A stretch of DNA of 64,000 nucleotides, taken from the NCBI RefSeq assembly GCF_001427305.1, contig NZ_LMFZ01000013.1:24437-88436 (forward strand). The letters are read 5' to 3'. The notes beneath the pieces are model-generated. The model saw nothing but the letters and a program-made list of their open reading frames with translations. It was not told the DNA's origin and did no database searches. Positions 17,108-26,306 of the stretch are shown in pieces. This DNA is from Duganella sp. Root1480D1. Lineage in GTDB: Bacteria; Pseudomonadota; Gammaproteobacteria; Burkholderiales; Burkholderiaceae_D. Both the position numbers and the translations under genes were made by a program. The first letter of the stretch is position 1. Every line of letters begins with the position of its first letter.

Positions 17108-18106
17108 TTAGTAAACTGAACCTCCCTGCTGGGTCGAGCTCAGCACGCCGTTGATGGCGGAGATATTGTAGTTCACGGTAGAGCTGCCGTAGCTCGCCCA
17201 GTTGGTCAGGCTGAAGCTGCCGCCGCCGGACAGGCGCTGCACGCCGACATTGCGATAGGTGAGCGGAGTCTTGGGCTTGCAGACTTCCGGTATCCCGACA
17301 GTATTGAGGAAGTAGGCTGAACCGTTGCCAACCCGCGTGGCATTGCCGTTCTCCACCAACAGCGCTGTTTCCACATCGATGCCGATGCCATGCGTCATTG
17401 GCGTCCAGCCGTCGTTCACGATGCGCGCCATGAAGGTGACCAGGCGGCCCATGCGGTCGCGCGAATCCAGGTGCATATCGGAGATCATATTGCCCATGCC
17501 GGGCAGCGCTAGGAAGTCGCGCCCGAGCGATACCGATTTGTCATAAGGGTTGGACAATGCCTGGGGCGAGGTGATCGAACCGTTCAAGGCATTGAACACA
17601 TACTGGCTCAGCACGGCCAGGCCGGCACTGGTGCCGCCGATCGGGATATTCTTGTTGGCCAGGCCCTGGATAGCGGCTTGCAGCGGCGTGCCTTTCCAGT
17701 CTTCCCAATAATCGGCCTGGTCGCCGCCGGCAATCCACAGCGCTTCGGCGTTGCGCACACGTTCGAGCACGAAAGGATCATTCGCTGCCGCGCGGTTAGG
17801 GATGATCAGGGTCTCGACTGAGGTTACGCCATTGCCGAAGGCATAGATGTAGGGGTTATAGGCATCCGTGCCGGTAGCGCGGATCACCACGAAATTGCCG
17901 CCGCCTGCCTTTTGGATCATCCAGCGGAATGCGTCGTCCACATCGGTTCCCCCGCCCATCAGCACCAGCGAAGGCTGGGCCGGCTGAGGCCGCGTCACAT
18001 TGGTGGGATCGCCCACCACAAAGAACTGGTATTGCTTTGCAGATTGCGCCGAGGCCGAGACGCATAGGGACATCACAAACAGGAAGAGGGCAGGCAGTGA
18101 ACGCAT
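17108..18106 (-). CDS. Exported cyanophycinase (peptidase S51)
   Basis: A 332-residue serine exopeptidase that cleaves the storage polymer cyanophycin (poly-Asp with Arg side chains) to beta-Asp-Arg. A signal peptide (cleavage near SASAQ, residue 21) marks it as the exported type, which lets a cell use polymer from outside. The nucleophile elbow GGTSAG puts Ser at residue 160. WIAGGDQADY, an early LMGGGTDVDDAF and DMHLDSRDRMGRL are further family landmarks. No cyanophycin synthetase or dipeptidase is in the window. It shares a 143-base divergent region with an exported unknown and lies 77 bases ahead of the crystallin gene. Confidence 0.88.
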   Translation of the reverse strand: MRSLPALFLFVMSLCVSASAQSAKQYQFFVVGDPTNVTRPQPAQPSLVLMGGGTDVDDAFRWMIQKAGGGNFVVIRATGTDAYNPYIYAFGNGVTSVETLIIPNRAAANDPFVLERVRNAEALWIAGGDQADYWEDWKGTPLQAAIQGLANKNIPIGGTSAGLAVLSQYVFNALNGSITSPQALSNPYDKSVSLGRDFLALPGMGNMISDMHLDSRDRMGRLVTFMARIVNDGWTPMTHGIGIDVETALLVENGNATRVGNGSAYFLNTVGIPEVCKPKTPLTYRNVGVQRLSGGGSFSLTNWASYGSSTVNYNISAINGVLSSTQQGGSVY

Positions 18107-18249
18107 GGCAAACTCCGCTGAAGTTGTAAATATGCAAACTGATTATACTCATCAGTGCTTGGCTGTGCTGCACTACTTTCCGTCCCGTGCGCAGCATTTC
18201 CCCGCAACAACATACAATAAAGACAACAACCCCATCCTCTTGGAAATTA

Positions 18250-18801
18250 ATGAAACTGAAAAACAGACTCGCCGCCTTGGCGGTATCGGCACTATGCATG
18301 ACTTCGCCGGCTTGGGCCGCAACCATCGCCCCAGTCCCGGCCAAGACCGAACTGAAACTGAAGGACGGCATCAACGACATCAAAACCGGCGATATGGTGG
18401 TCCGGATTGTGAAGGCCTACATCTCGACCGCAACCGCCAGCAGCCATGACATCTATACGGTGTACATCCTGCCCGAGAAAAATGAGACCCAGTGGCTGCT
18501 CGTCACCAACCCAAGCGGGGACGGTTACGACTTCAATTTTTCGAATTCTGAATCGGGCGACTCCAACCGCAGGGCCATCACCTTCTATAAAGATGGCGGC
18601 ACCCTGTACGCGGTCCAGGCCGAAAAGGAAGGACTGCGCGAGCCAGCCAACAACATGAAAAAGACCAACGTAAAAATCCGCGTATTCGAGTTCAACCAGA
18701 ACTGGGACGTCCCCATGTTTAACAGCGCCGGGGAAATGAAGTCCAAAGCGCGTTACATGGACGCCAACGAAGCTCTCCAGAAAGAGTTTTTCGTCAAATA
18801 A
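18250..18801 (+). CDS. Exported protein of unknown function
   Basis: A 183-residue protein with a signal peptide ending SPAWAA (about residue 24). The mature part is beta-rich: TELKLKDGINDIKTGDMVV, DIYTVYILP, WLLVTNPSGDGYDF and a charged C-terminal segment (KSKARYMDANEALQKEF). The opening strand plus the alternating Asp/Gly turns recall periplasmic CarG-like proteins linked to carbapenem self-resistance, but the likeness is weak and I would not assign it. The next gene starts 18 bases on and is also exported, so the two probably act together. Confidence 0.6.
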   Translation: MKLKNRLAALAVSALCMTSPAWAATIAPVPAKTELKLKDGINDIKTGDMVVRIVKAYISTATASSHDIYTVYILPEKNETQWLLVTNPSGDGYDFNFSNSESGDSNRRAITFYKDGGTLYAVQAEKEGLREPANNMKKTNVKIRVFEFNQNWDVPMFNSAGEMKSKARYMDANEALQKEFFVK

Positions 18802-18819
18802 GCTGGAGGAGAATCGCAA

Positions 18820-19425
18820 ATGAAGAAAATTGCCGCACTTTTCGGGCTGGCAAGCATCCTCGCCACGGCCCATGCACAAGAAGAACCTGTGGTCGGGATC
18901 TGGCAGAAACTCGCCGTCAGCGACAAGGGCTTCAGGCTGGTAGCCCGGACCAGCTATATCTTCACCAACAAGCCGCTTGCCAGGGAAACCGTGTTTTCCG
19001 CTGTTCCGCGCGCGGACCCATTGCATGTCGTTTGCTGCCTCAAGGTGAAGAACCTGAAACCGTTGAAGGTCCAGGAGGTGATTGCCAAGTACAGTGTGGA
19101 CGAGGAATTCGTCTCCCACATGAAGAACATCAAGGGCGCCGAGTTCATGTATGAAGCTGTGCCGGTGGACAGGGCCGAGTGGAACCCGTTCATGGCCATT
19201 GTCATGAGCGGTGAAAAGGACCCGGACGACCAGTCGCCCTACACTGCGCCCGTCATTTCAGCCCGCTTGGGCGCGGAAGATGAAAAGCTGAAAAAACTGG
19301 AACTTGGGCCAACCAAGGCCAGGCTCAAAATCACGTATCCGAAAAACGACAACAAGGCGGTCTATCAGTTCACGATCAATAACAAGAAGATCGTCCTCTC
19401 CGAAGAAACCTTCCCGCACGATTGA
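18820..19425 (+). CDS. Exported protein of unknown function, paired with its neighbour
   Basis: A 201-residue protein with a signal peptide ending ATAHAQ (about 20). It begins VVGIWQKLAVSDKGF and is predicted to be mainly beta-sheet with many lysines. A CC pair occurs in VVCCLKVKNL, and AEWNPFMAIVMSGEKDPDD lies in the middle. The end (IVLSEETFPHD) is acidic. I recognise no family. A GGAGGAGAA ribosome-binding site precedes the ATG. It is co-transcribed with the previous exported gene and converges on the Crp-type regulator with a 10-base gap. Confidence 0.62.
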   Translation: MKKIAALFGLASILATAHAQEEPVVGIWQKLAVSDKGFRLVARTSYIFTNKPLARETVFSAVPRADPLHVVCCLKVKNLKPLKVQEVIAKYSVDEEFVSHMKNIKGAEFMYEAVPVDRAEWNPFMAIVMSGEKDPDDQSPYTAPVISARLGAEDEKLKKLELGPTKARLKITYPKNDNKAVYQFTINNKKIVLSEETFPHD

Positions 19426-19435
19426 GCGGCCCGGC

Positions 19436-20119
19436 TCACGCCTCGAAGCGGCGCAGGCCATCCAGGTCGAGGATGCGGATGCCGCCGTAGTCCACGCGCA
19501 ACAGGCCCTGTTTTTCGAGAACCTGCAGGGCCTGGTTGGCGCGCTGGCGTGACGAGCCCGACAGCAGGCCGACCTCTTCCTGCGAAATCTGCACCAGCCG
19601 CTCGATGCCGGGATACAGGTGGGAATTAAATAGTGACGCCAGGCAGCGTGCAACGCGCGTGTCGGGGTCCAGCAGGCGCTCGTTTTCCACCATGCCGATG
19701 AACTGACCCAAACGTTCGTTGAGCTGCATCAAGAGGAACCGGGTGAAGGGTAGGCTATTCTCGAGCAGGTAGTGAAAGGTGACGGCAGGCATGCGTGCGA
19801 TGCGACTGTCGCGCAGGGTCATCGCATCATATCGGCGGCATTCATCTTTGAGTAATGAACCTTCGCCAAACCAACCGCCTGGCGGCACACCAGTAAATGT
19901 GACGCTTTTTCCGTTTGGCGAAAAATTATTCATTTTCACCATGCCTGAAATAATGCCGATCCAATTATCGACAATTTCGCCTTTATGGCAAACGAAGCCG
20001 CCTTTGGGGATAAATTCCTCGTAGCAGCTAGCCTCTACGCGCGCCAATTGCTCCTCTGTGAGCACGGGTGCCCAGGTGGAACTGCGTATGGCTTCGATCA
20101 GGCTCGGTTCTGTTTTCAT
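19436..20119 (-). CDS. Crp/Fnr family transcriptional regulator
   Basis: A 227-residue regulator. Residues about 20-135 form a cyclic-nucleotide-binding-type beta-barrel (FIPKGGFVCHKGEIVDNW, GGWFGEGSLL). The dimer helix follows, then a winged helix-turn-helix at about 165-210 (ISQEEVGLLSGSSRQRANQALQVLEKQGLL). FNR-type iron-sulfur cysteines are absent; the ligand is unknown. It diverges from the acyl-CoA synthetase and Liv-type transporter operon with 132 bases between, and a dyad in that region fits its family's sites. It is therefore a strong candidate for the operon's regulator and its own repressor. Confidence 0.9.
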   Translation of the reverse strand: MKTEPSLIEAIRSSTWAPVLTEEQLARVEASCYEEFIPKGGFVCHKGEIVDNWIGIISGMVKMNNFSPNGKSVTFTGVPPGGWFGEGSLLKDECRRYDAMTLRDSRIARMPAVTFHYLLENSLPFTRFLLMQLNERLGQFIGMVENERLLDPDTRVARCLASLFNSHLYPGIERLVQISQEEVGLLSGSSRQRANQALQVLEKQGLLRVDYGGIRILDLDGLRRFEA

Positions 20120-20149
20120 TGTTGCGTCGCACCATCAAAAGTCGACGAA

Positions 20150-20167
20150 TTGTCTTTGAAATGACAA
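20150..20167. promoter_or_regulatory. Candidate operator for the divergent Crp/Fnr regulator
   Basis: TTGTC, 8 bases, GACAA. The dyad extends inward (TTGTCTTT against the complement TTGTCATT), giving 18 bases, close to the spacing of Crp/Fnr-family sites. It is centred about 40 bases before the regulator's ATG and about 93 bases before the synthetase GTG. A TAATAT that could serve as a -10 element occurs at 20188-20193. Confidence 0.5.
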
Positions 20168-20251
20168 CTTTGCGACATAGCTCACGCTAATATCATCACA
20201 CAAAAAGCGCACCACAACTAAAAAGCGCAACTAAAAATCCAAGGAGACACC

Positions 20252-22174
20252 GTGCAGGATAATCTGACGACCTTCCCTCGCAGGCTGCTTCAGCATGGCA
20301 AGGAGCGGCCGCATAAGCCTGCGTTCCGCGAAAAGGACCTGGGTATCTGGCAGACCTGGGACTGGCAGCAAGTGAATGCCGAAGTGCGCGCGCTGGCTTG
20401 CGGGCTGGCGGCGATCGGCTTCCAGCGCGGCATGAACCTGGCCATCATCGGCGACAACCGCCCGCGCCTGTACTGGTCGATGCTGGCGGCGCAGTGCCTG
20501 GGGGGCGTGCCGGTGCCGATGTACCAGGATGCTCCGGCGGCCGACCTGGCCTTCGTGCTGGAGAACGCGGAAATCCAGTACGCCATCGTGGAGGACCAGG
20601 AGCAGGTCGACAAGCTGCTCGACCTCTGCGAGCAATGTCCTGGGATCGCGCACATCGCTTACGAAGATGAGCGGGGCATGCGCAATTACACGCACCAGCA
20701 GTTGATGTCCTATGCCCGCCTGCAGGAGCTGGGGCGCGAATACGACAAGGCCCATCCAGGTTTCTACGAAGCGTCGATCGCCGAGGGCAAGGAGGGCGAT
20801 AACGCCATCATCCTCTACACCTCCGGCACCACCGGCAAGCCGAAAGGCGTATGCCAGACCCACAAGGCGTTGCTGTCGGCAGCCATTGGCGGCATCGGTT
20901 TCGACAAGCTGACCGATTCGGAAAACGTGCTGTCCTACCTGCCGATGGCCTGGGTGGGCGATTGCCTGTTCTCATTTGCGCAGGCGCTGACTGCCGGTTT
21001 CACGGTCAACTGCCCGGAATCGTCGGACACGGTCACCACCGATTTGCGCGAGATCGGCCCGTCCTATTATTTCGCGCCGCCGCGCATTTTCGAAAACATG
21101 CTGACACAGGTGATGATCCGCATGGAAGATGCGGGCACCATCAAGCGCAAGATGTTCCACCATTTCATGGACGTGGCGCGCCGCGTCGGTTCCGACATCC
21201 TGGACGGTAAGCAGGTAGCGCTGGGCGACCGCATCAGCTACGCCGTCGGCAATGCGCTGGTGTACGGGCCGCTGCGCAATGTGCTGGGCATGTCGCGCAT
21301 CCGCGTGGCTTACACGGCGGGAGCCGCGATCGGACCGGACCTGTTCCGCTTCTATCGCTCGATCGGCGTCAACCTGAAGCAGTTCTACGGCTCGACCGAA
21401 ACCTGCGCTTACATCTGCCTGCAGCCGGATGGCGAAATCAAGTTTGACTCCGTCGGCAAGCCGGCTCCTGGCGTCGAAGTGAAGCTGGCACCCAATGGCG
21501 AAGTGCTGGTCAAGTCGCCCACGCTGATGCACTGCTATTACAAGCGTCCCGACGCAACGGCCGAAGCGATCGACAGCGAAGGCTACTTCCACACGGGCGA
21601 CGCCGGCATCTTCGACAACGACGGCCACCTGCGCATCATCGACCGCGCAGCAGACGTGGGCAAGATGATCAACGGCGCCATCTTCGCGCCGAACTACATC
21701 GAGAACAAACTGAAGTTCTTCCCCTTCATCAAGGAAGCCGTGGCCTTCGGCCATGAGCGCGACAAGGTGACCGCCTTCATCAACATCGACATGGAGGCCG
21801 TAGGCAACTGGGCTGAGCGGCGCGGCATCGCCTACTCCGGCTACACCGACCTGGCCGCGCACGAACAGACTTACGCACTGGTCAAGGAGTGCGTGGAAAA
21901 GGTCAACGCCGACCTGGCGCAGGAGGCGCTGATGGCGGACACCCAGGTCCACCGTTTCCTCGTGCTGCACAAGGAGCTCGACCCTGACGATGATGAACTG
22001 ACCCGCACCCGCAAGGTGCGCCGCAAGTTCATCGCCGAGAAATATGCAGTGCTGATCGAGGCGCTGTACGGCGGCAAGGCTTCGCAATACATCGAAACCC
22101 AGGTCAAATTCGAGGACGGCCGCACCGGCACGGTGGCGGCAGACCTGCGGATCATGGACCTCAAGACAGCATAA
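20252..22174 (+). CDS. Long-chain-type acyl-CoA synthetase (AMP-forming)
   Basis: A 640-residue adenylate-forming ligase that makes acyl-CoA from a carboxylic acid, ATP and CoA. The P-loop YTSGTTGKPKG is at 189-199. FYGSTETCAYICLQ is the A5-type motif, YFHTGDAGIFDNDGHLRIIDR the A7/A8 region, and the C-terminal GKxxx segment reads RTRKVRRKFIAEKY. The FadD15-like insertions suggest a long or bulky acid, but the adjoining importer points to a small solute, so the substrate is open. The start is GTG behind AAGGAG. First gene of an operon with livG, H, M, K, F, yjbR and a PaaK-like ligase. Confidence 0.88.
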   Translation: MQDNLTTFPRRLLQHGKERPHKPAFREKDLGIWQTWDWQQVNAEVRALACGLAAIGFQRGMNLAIIGDNRPRLYWSMLAAQCLGGVPVPMYQDAPAADLAFVLENAEIQYAIVEDQEQVDKLLDLCEQCPGIAHIAYEDERGMRNYTHQQLMSYARLQELGREYDKAHPGFYEASIAEGKEGDNAIILYTSGTTGKPKGVCQTHKALLSAAIGGIGFDKLTDSENVLSYLPMAWVGDCLFSFAQALTAGFTVNCPESSDTVTTDLREIGPSYYFAPPRIFENMLTQVMIRMEDAGTIKRKMFHHFMDVARRVGSDILDGKQVALGDRISYAVGNALVYGPLRNVLGMSRIRVAYTAGAAIGPDLFRFYRSIGVNLKQFYGSTETCAYICLQPDGEIKFDSVGKPAPGVEVKLAPNGEVLVKSPTLMHCYYKRPDATAEAIDSEGYFHTGDAGIFDNDGHLRIIDRAADVGKMINGAIFAPNYIENKLKFFPFIKEAVAFGHERDKVTAFINIDMEAVGNWAERRGIAYSGYTDLAAHEQTYALVKECVEKVNADLAQEALMADTQVHRFLVLHKELDPDDDELTRTRKVRRKFIAEKYAVLIEALYGGKASQYIETQVKFEDGRTGTVAADLRIMDLKTA

Positions 22175-22188
22175 GCGGGGAAGCCACC

Positions 22189-23001
22189 ATGCAAATGAAT
22201 GAACCGGAAGCCATCACGGCCGGCCGCAAGATCGGCGACGTGATCCTGGACATGCGCAATATCTCGCTCTCGTTCGGTGGGGTAAAGGCGCTGACCAATA
22301 TCTCCTTCAATGTACGCGAGCACGAGATCCGCGCCATCATCGGCCCGAACGGTGCGGGCAAAAGTTCGATGCTTAACGTGATCAATGGCGTATATCGCCC
22401 GCAACAAGGCGAGATCATTTACCGCGGCCAGCAACGCAAGAACATGGATTGCTATGCCGCCGCCAAGTCGGGCATTGCGCGTACCTTCCAGAACATTGCG
22501 CTGTTCAAGGGCATGACGGTGCTGGACAACATCATGACCGGCCGTAACCTGAAGATGAAATCGAACTTCCTGCTGCAGGCCCTGTATTGGGGGCCGGCGC
22601 GGCGCGAGGAAATCGAACATCGTCGCAAATGCGAAGAGGTGATCGACTTCCTGGAGATCCAGCATATCCGCAAGACGCCGGTGGGCCGCCTGCCATACGG
22701 CCTGCAGAAGCGCGTTGAACTGGGCCGCGCGCTGGCCGCAGAGCCGCAAATCCTGCTGCTGGACGAGCCGATGGCGGGCATGAATGTGGAAGAAAAGCAG
22801 GACATGTGCCGCTTCATCCTCGACGTGAACGAGCAATTCGGCACCACCATTGTCCTGATCGAGCACGATATGGGCGTGGTGATGGATATCTCGGACCGCG
22901 TGGTGGTGCTGGACTACGGCAAGAAGATCGGCGACGGCACACCGGATGAAGTCCGCACCAACCAGGACGTGATCGATGCTTACCTCGGAGTGGCCCACTA
23001 A
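22189..23001 (+). CDS. Liv-type ABC transporter ATPase (LivG-like)
   Basis: A 270-residue cytoplasmic ATPase of the branched-chain amino acid importer family (HAAT). Walker A GPNGAGKSS is at 52-60. FQNIALFKGMTVLDNIM is the Q-loop region, and ILLLDEPMAGMN is the Walker B with the LivG-type 'MAGMN'. The usual signature LSGGQ is replaced by LPYGLQKRVELGRAL, as is common in this subfamily. About 20 extra residues precede the first strand. The stop overlaps the start of the permease gene by one base (TAATG). Confidence 0.9.
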   Translation: MQMNEPEAITAGRKIGDVILDMRNISLSFGGVKALTNISFNVREHEIRAIIGPNGAGKSSMLNVINGVYRPQQGEIIYRGQQRKNMDCYAAAKSGIARTFQNIALFKGMTVLDNIMTGRNLKMKSNFLLQALYWGPARREEIEHRRKCEEVIDFLEIQHIRKTPVGRLPYGLQKRVELGRALAAEPQILLLDEPMAGMNVEEKQDMCRFILDVNEQFGTTIVLIEHDMGVVMDISDRVVVLDYGKKIGDGTPDEVRTNQDVIDAYLGVAH

Positions 23002-23903
23002 TGGATATCTCTTTCTTCGCCGAGACGCTGTTGGGCGGCCTGCTGTCGGGCGTCATGTATGCGCTGGTGGCGATCGGCTTTGTGCTGATCTACAAAGCCT
23101 CCGGCGTCTTCAATTTCGCCCAGGGCGCGATGGTGTTCTTTGCTGCGTTGACCTGCGTTGGCTTCATGGACAAATTCGGCATGTCGCTATGGCTAGCCAT
23201 CCCGGCCACGATACTGGCGATGGTCGTCCTCGGCTTTGCCATCGAGCGCATCGTGCTGCGGCCACTGGTCAACCAGCCTGAAATCACCCTGTTCATGGCC
23301 ACCATCGGGCTGGCATTTTTCATCGAAGGCCTGGCGCAACTGATCTGGGGATCGCAGGTGCATAAGCTGGACCTGCCGATCGAGGACGTCCCCAGCGAGT
23401 ACTTCATGGAGAAGTTCAACATCATCGTCTCCAATTTCGACCTGATCGCCGCTGTGATTTGCGCAGTCCTGGTGGCGGCGTTGGCGCTGATGTTCGCCAA
23501 AACCAAGGTTGGCCGCGCGCTGCGCGCCGTGGCCGACGACCACCAGGCGGCCCAGGCAGTCGGCATCCCGTTGCAGCGCATCTGGGGCATCCTGTGGGCA
23601 GTGGCGGGCATGGTTGCACTGGTAGCCGGCATGCTGTGGGGCGCGCGCAATGGCGTGCAGTTCGCACTCACCTTCATCGCGCTGAAAGCGCTGCCGGTGC
23701 TGATCCTGGGCGGCTTCACTTCGGTGCCGGGTGCGATTGTCGGCGGCCTGATTATCGGCGCATCGGAAAAGCTGGCCGAAGTCTATATCGGCCCGCACGT
23801 CGGCGGCGGCATCGAAGGCTGGTTCCCTTATGTGCTGGCCCTGTTGTTCCTGCTGGTGCGCCCGGAAGGGCTGTTCGGCGAAAAAATCATCCGGAGGATT
23901 TAA
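23001..23903 (+). CDS. Liv-type ABC permease (LivH-like)
   Basis: A 300-residue inner-membrane permease with about eight helices. The family patterns are GVMYALVAIGFVLIYKASGVFNFAQG near residues 14-39 and ALRAVADDHQAAQAVGIPLQRI, the EAA-like cytoplasmic loop near 170-190, followed by LPVLILGGFTSVPGAIVGG. It pairs with the LivM-like permease that starts 3 bases after its stop. Confidence 0.92.
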   Translation: MDISFFAETLLGGLLSGVMYALVAIGFVLIYKASGVFNFAQGAMVFFAALTCVGFMDKFGMSLWLAIPATILAMVVLGFAIERIVLRPLVNQPEITLFMATIGLAFFIEGLAQLIWGSQVHKLDLPIEDVPSEYFMEKFNIIVSNFDLIAAVICAVLVAALALMFAKTKVGRALRAVADDHQAAQAVGIPLQRIWGILWAVAGMVALVAGMLWGARNGVQFALTFIALKALPVLILGGFTSVPGAIVGGLIIGASEKLAEVYIGPHVGGGIEGWFPYVLALLFLLVRPEGLFGEKIIRRI

Positions 23904-23906
23904 GCG

Positions 23907-24965
23907 ATGTTCTACCGCGAAGCAGGACAATTCAAGACCAGCTACGAGGCGGACGGCCAGATCCTGCCCATCCGCCAGGACCGTATCGCGCTGTTCACCA
24001 CCCTTGCCATCGCGCTGCTGGTGCTGCCGCTGGTGTCGTCACCTTACATGCTGTCGGCCATCTTCATCCCTTTCCTGATTTTCGCGCTGGCCGCGCTGGG
24101 GCTTAACATCCTGACCGGCTATGCCGGCCAGCTGTCGCTCGGCACCGCGGCCTTCATGGCGGTCGGCGCGTTTGCGGCGTATAACTTCATGCTGCGCATT
24201 CCCGGCATCCCCGTGCTGGCCGCATTTGTGCTCGGTGGCCTGTGCGCCGCGATGGTCGGCATGGCCTTCGGCCTGCCTTCATTGCGCATCCGCGGCTTTT
24301 ACCTGGCCGCGTCGACGCTGGCAACGCAGTTCTTCGTGGTGTGGTGCCTGACCAAGATCGGCTGGCTGACGAATTACAGCTCCTCCGGCGTGATCACCGC
24401 GCAGAAAATGGAAATCTTCGGCTACGCCTTCGATACGCCGGAACGCAAATACCTGCTGGTCCTGGCCGTGGTGGCAATCATGGCCCTGCTGGCCAAGAAC
24501 ATGATCCGCTCCAACGTGGGCCGCTCCTGGATGGCAGTACGCGACATGGACGTGGCAGCGGAAGTGATCGGCATCCGCCTGATGCGCACCAAGCTGCTGG
24601 CATTTGCGGTCAGCTCCTTCTACTGCGGGGTGGCCGGCGCGTTGTATGCCTTCGCCTACCTCGGCACCGTGGAGCCGGAAGCCTATAACCTCGACCTGTC
24701 CTTCCGCATCCTGTTCATGATCATCATCGGCGGCGTCGGCTCGGTGCTGGGCTCCTTCCTCGGCTCCGCCTTCATCGTGTTGTTGCCGGTATTCCTGAAC
24801 ATCGTGGCGCACGGCCTGGCGCTGCCGACCACCGTGGCTTCGAACCTGGAGCTGATGGTGTTCGGCGCCCTGATCATTTTCTTCCTGATCGTGGAACCCC
24901 ACGGTCTGGCGCGTTTGTGGCAAATCGGCAAAGAGAAACTCCGCCTGTGGCCTTTCCCGCACTGA
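23907..24965 (+). CDS. Liv-type ABC permease (LivM-like)
   Basis: A 352-residue inner-membrane permease. A soluble lead of about 35 residues precedes the helices. GLNILTGYAGQLSLGTAAFMAVGAF is the classic LivM segment, and SWMAVRDMDVAAEVIGIRLMRTKLLAF is the cytoplasmic coupling loop. IIGGVGSVLGSFLGS occurs near the end. It completes the membrane channel with the LivH-like partner. Confidence 0.92.
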   Translation: MFYREAGQFKTSYEADGQILPIRQDRIALFTTLAIALLVLPLVSSPYMLSAIFIPFLIFALAALGLNILTGYAGQLSLGTAAFMAVGAFAAYNFMLRIPGIPVLAAFVLGGLCAAMVGMAFGLPSLRIRGFYLAASTLATQFFVVWCLTKIGWLTNYSSSGVITAQKMEIFGYAFDTPERKYLLVLAVVAIMALLAKNMIRSNVGRSWMAVRDMDVAAEVIGIRLMRTKLLAFAVSSFYCGVAGALYAFAYLGTVEPEAYNLDLSFRILFMIIIGGVGSVLGSFLGSAFIVLLPVFLNIVAHGLALPTTVASNLELMVFGALIIFFLIVEPHGLARLWQIGKEKLRLWPFPH

Positions 24966-24994
24966 GCGGCAACTATAAAACCTGGAGACATCAC

Positions 24995-26299
24995 ATGAAA
25001 TCGTTCGTACTTGGCATTGCCGTAGCAAGCAGCATCGCCGCCAGCAGCGCATGGGCGCAACCAGCCGAACAGTTCGTCGCCCTGCCCTCCTACCGCGTCG
25101 GTCCTTATGCGGCGGGTGGCTCCGGCTTCTACGGCGGCATCATCGACTACTTCAACCTGGTCAATGCCAACGGCGGCGTGAATGGCGTGAAAATCAGCTG
25201 GGAAGAATGCGAGACCGAATACAACCCGTCGCGCGGCGTCGAGTGCTATGAGCGCCTGAAAACCAAGAATGGCGGCGCCACTGTGGTTGAACCGCTGTCG
25301 ACCGGCATTGCCTACGGCATCCTGGACCGCATCCCCCAGGACAAGATCCCGATGACGACCCTGGGCTACGGCCGCTCCGACGCCGCCAACGGCAAGGTCT
25401 TCCCGTATGTGTTCCCGCTGATCTCCAACTACTGGAGCCAGGCCGCCGCAATGGTGAAATACCTTGGCGAAAAGAGCGGCGGCATGGACAAGCTGAAAGG
25501 CAAGAAGATCGTCCACCTTTACCACGACTCCGCCTTCGGCAAGGAGCCGCTGCCGGTGCTGGAAGCGATGTCCGCCCAGTACGGCTTTGAATTGATCAAG
25601 ATTCCGGTTGCGCCGCCAGGCAGCGAACAGCAATCGCAATGGCTGCAGATCCGCCAGGCCAAGCCTGACTACGTGATCCTGTGGGGCTGGGGCGTGATGA
25701 ATTCGGTCGCGATCAAGACCGCGCAGCGCAACGGTTTCCCGCGCGAGAAAATGCTGGGCGTGTGGTGGGCTGGTTCCGAGGAAGATACCGTACCGTCGGG
25801 CGATGCAGCCAAGGGCTACACCTCGATGACCTTCAACACGCCGGGCAATTACCCGCTGCTGGATGAACTGCGCAAGAAGGTCTATGCCGGCGGCAAGGGC
25901 AACCTGGCCGACCAGGCCCGCATTGGCTCCGTCTACCACATGCGCGGCCTGACCGCGGGCGTGATGTACGTAGAAGCCATGCGCGCCGCGCAGGAAAAAT
26001 TCGGCAAGGGCAAAGCCGTCACCGGCGAGCAACTGCGTTGGGGCTTCGAAAACCTGAACATCGACGAAACACGCCAGAAGACACTGGGCGTGTTCAATAT
26101 GTTCCCGACCGTGAAGACTTCCTGCGACGACCACGAAGGTTCAGGTGCCGTGAAAGTGCAGCAATGGGATGGCAAGGCCTGGAAGGCTGTCACGCCAAAC
26201 TGGGTGGTGGGCGATAAAGTCCTGCTGCGCAAGCTGGTGGATGAGTCGTCCGGCAAATACGCCGCAGAGAAGAAGATCACGCCTGCCTGCATGAAGTGA
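24995..26299 (+). CDS. Liv-type periplasmic substrate-binding protein
   Basis: A 434-residue type I periplasmic binding protein with a signal peptide ending SSAWAQ (about 22). The mature start (EQFVALPSYRVGPYAAGG), NANGGVNGVKISWEECETEYNPSRGVECYERL and LYHDSAFGKEPLPVLEAM match the larger Peripla_BP_6 branch. Members near acyl-CoA ligases often bind aromatic or aliphatic acids rather than leucine, but this is inference. The ATG at 24995 follows CCTGGAGA. It lies between the permease genes and the second ATPase gene. Confidence 0.9.
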   Translation: MKSFVLGIAVASSIAASSAWAQPAEQFVALPSYRVGPYAAGGSGFYGGIIDYFNLVNANGGVNGVKISWEECETEYNPSRGVECYERLKTKNGGATVVEPLSTGIAYGILDRIPQDKIPMTTLGYGRSDAANGKVFPYVFPLISNYWSQAAAMVKYLGEKSGGMDKLKGKKIVHLYHDSAFGKEPLPVLEAMSAQYGFELIKIPVAPPGSEQQSQWLQIRQAKPDYVILWGWGVMNSVAIKTAQRNGFPREKMLGVWWAGSEEDTVPSGDAAKGYTSMTFNTPGNYPLLDELRKKVYAGGKGNLADQARIGSVYHMRGLTAGVMYVEAMRAAQEKFGKGKAVTGEQLRWGFENLNIDETRQKTLGVFNMFPTVKTSCDDHEGSGAVKVQQWDGKAWKAVTPNWVVGDKVLLRKLVDESSGKYAAEKKITPACMK

Positions 26300-26306
26300 G
26301 CCGCTT

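Noticed and set aside
18250..18801. Firm assignment as CarG carbapenem self-resistance protein
   Set aside because: Only a weak resemblance in the first strand; no car biosynthesis genes are nearby.
20170..20193. TTGCGA and TAATAT as promoter of the acyl-CoA synthetase operon
   Set aside because: The spacer is only 12 bases; the -10-like box alone is mentioned with the operator.
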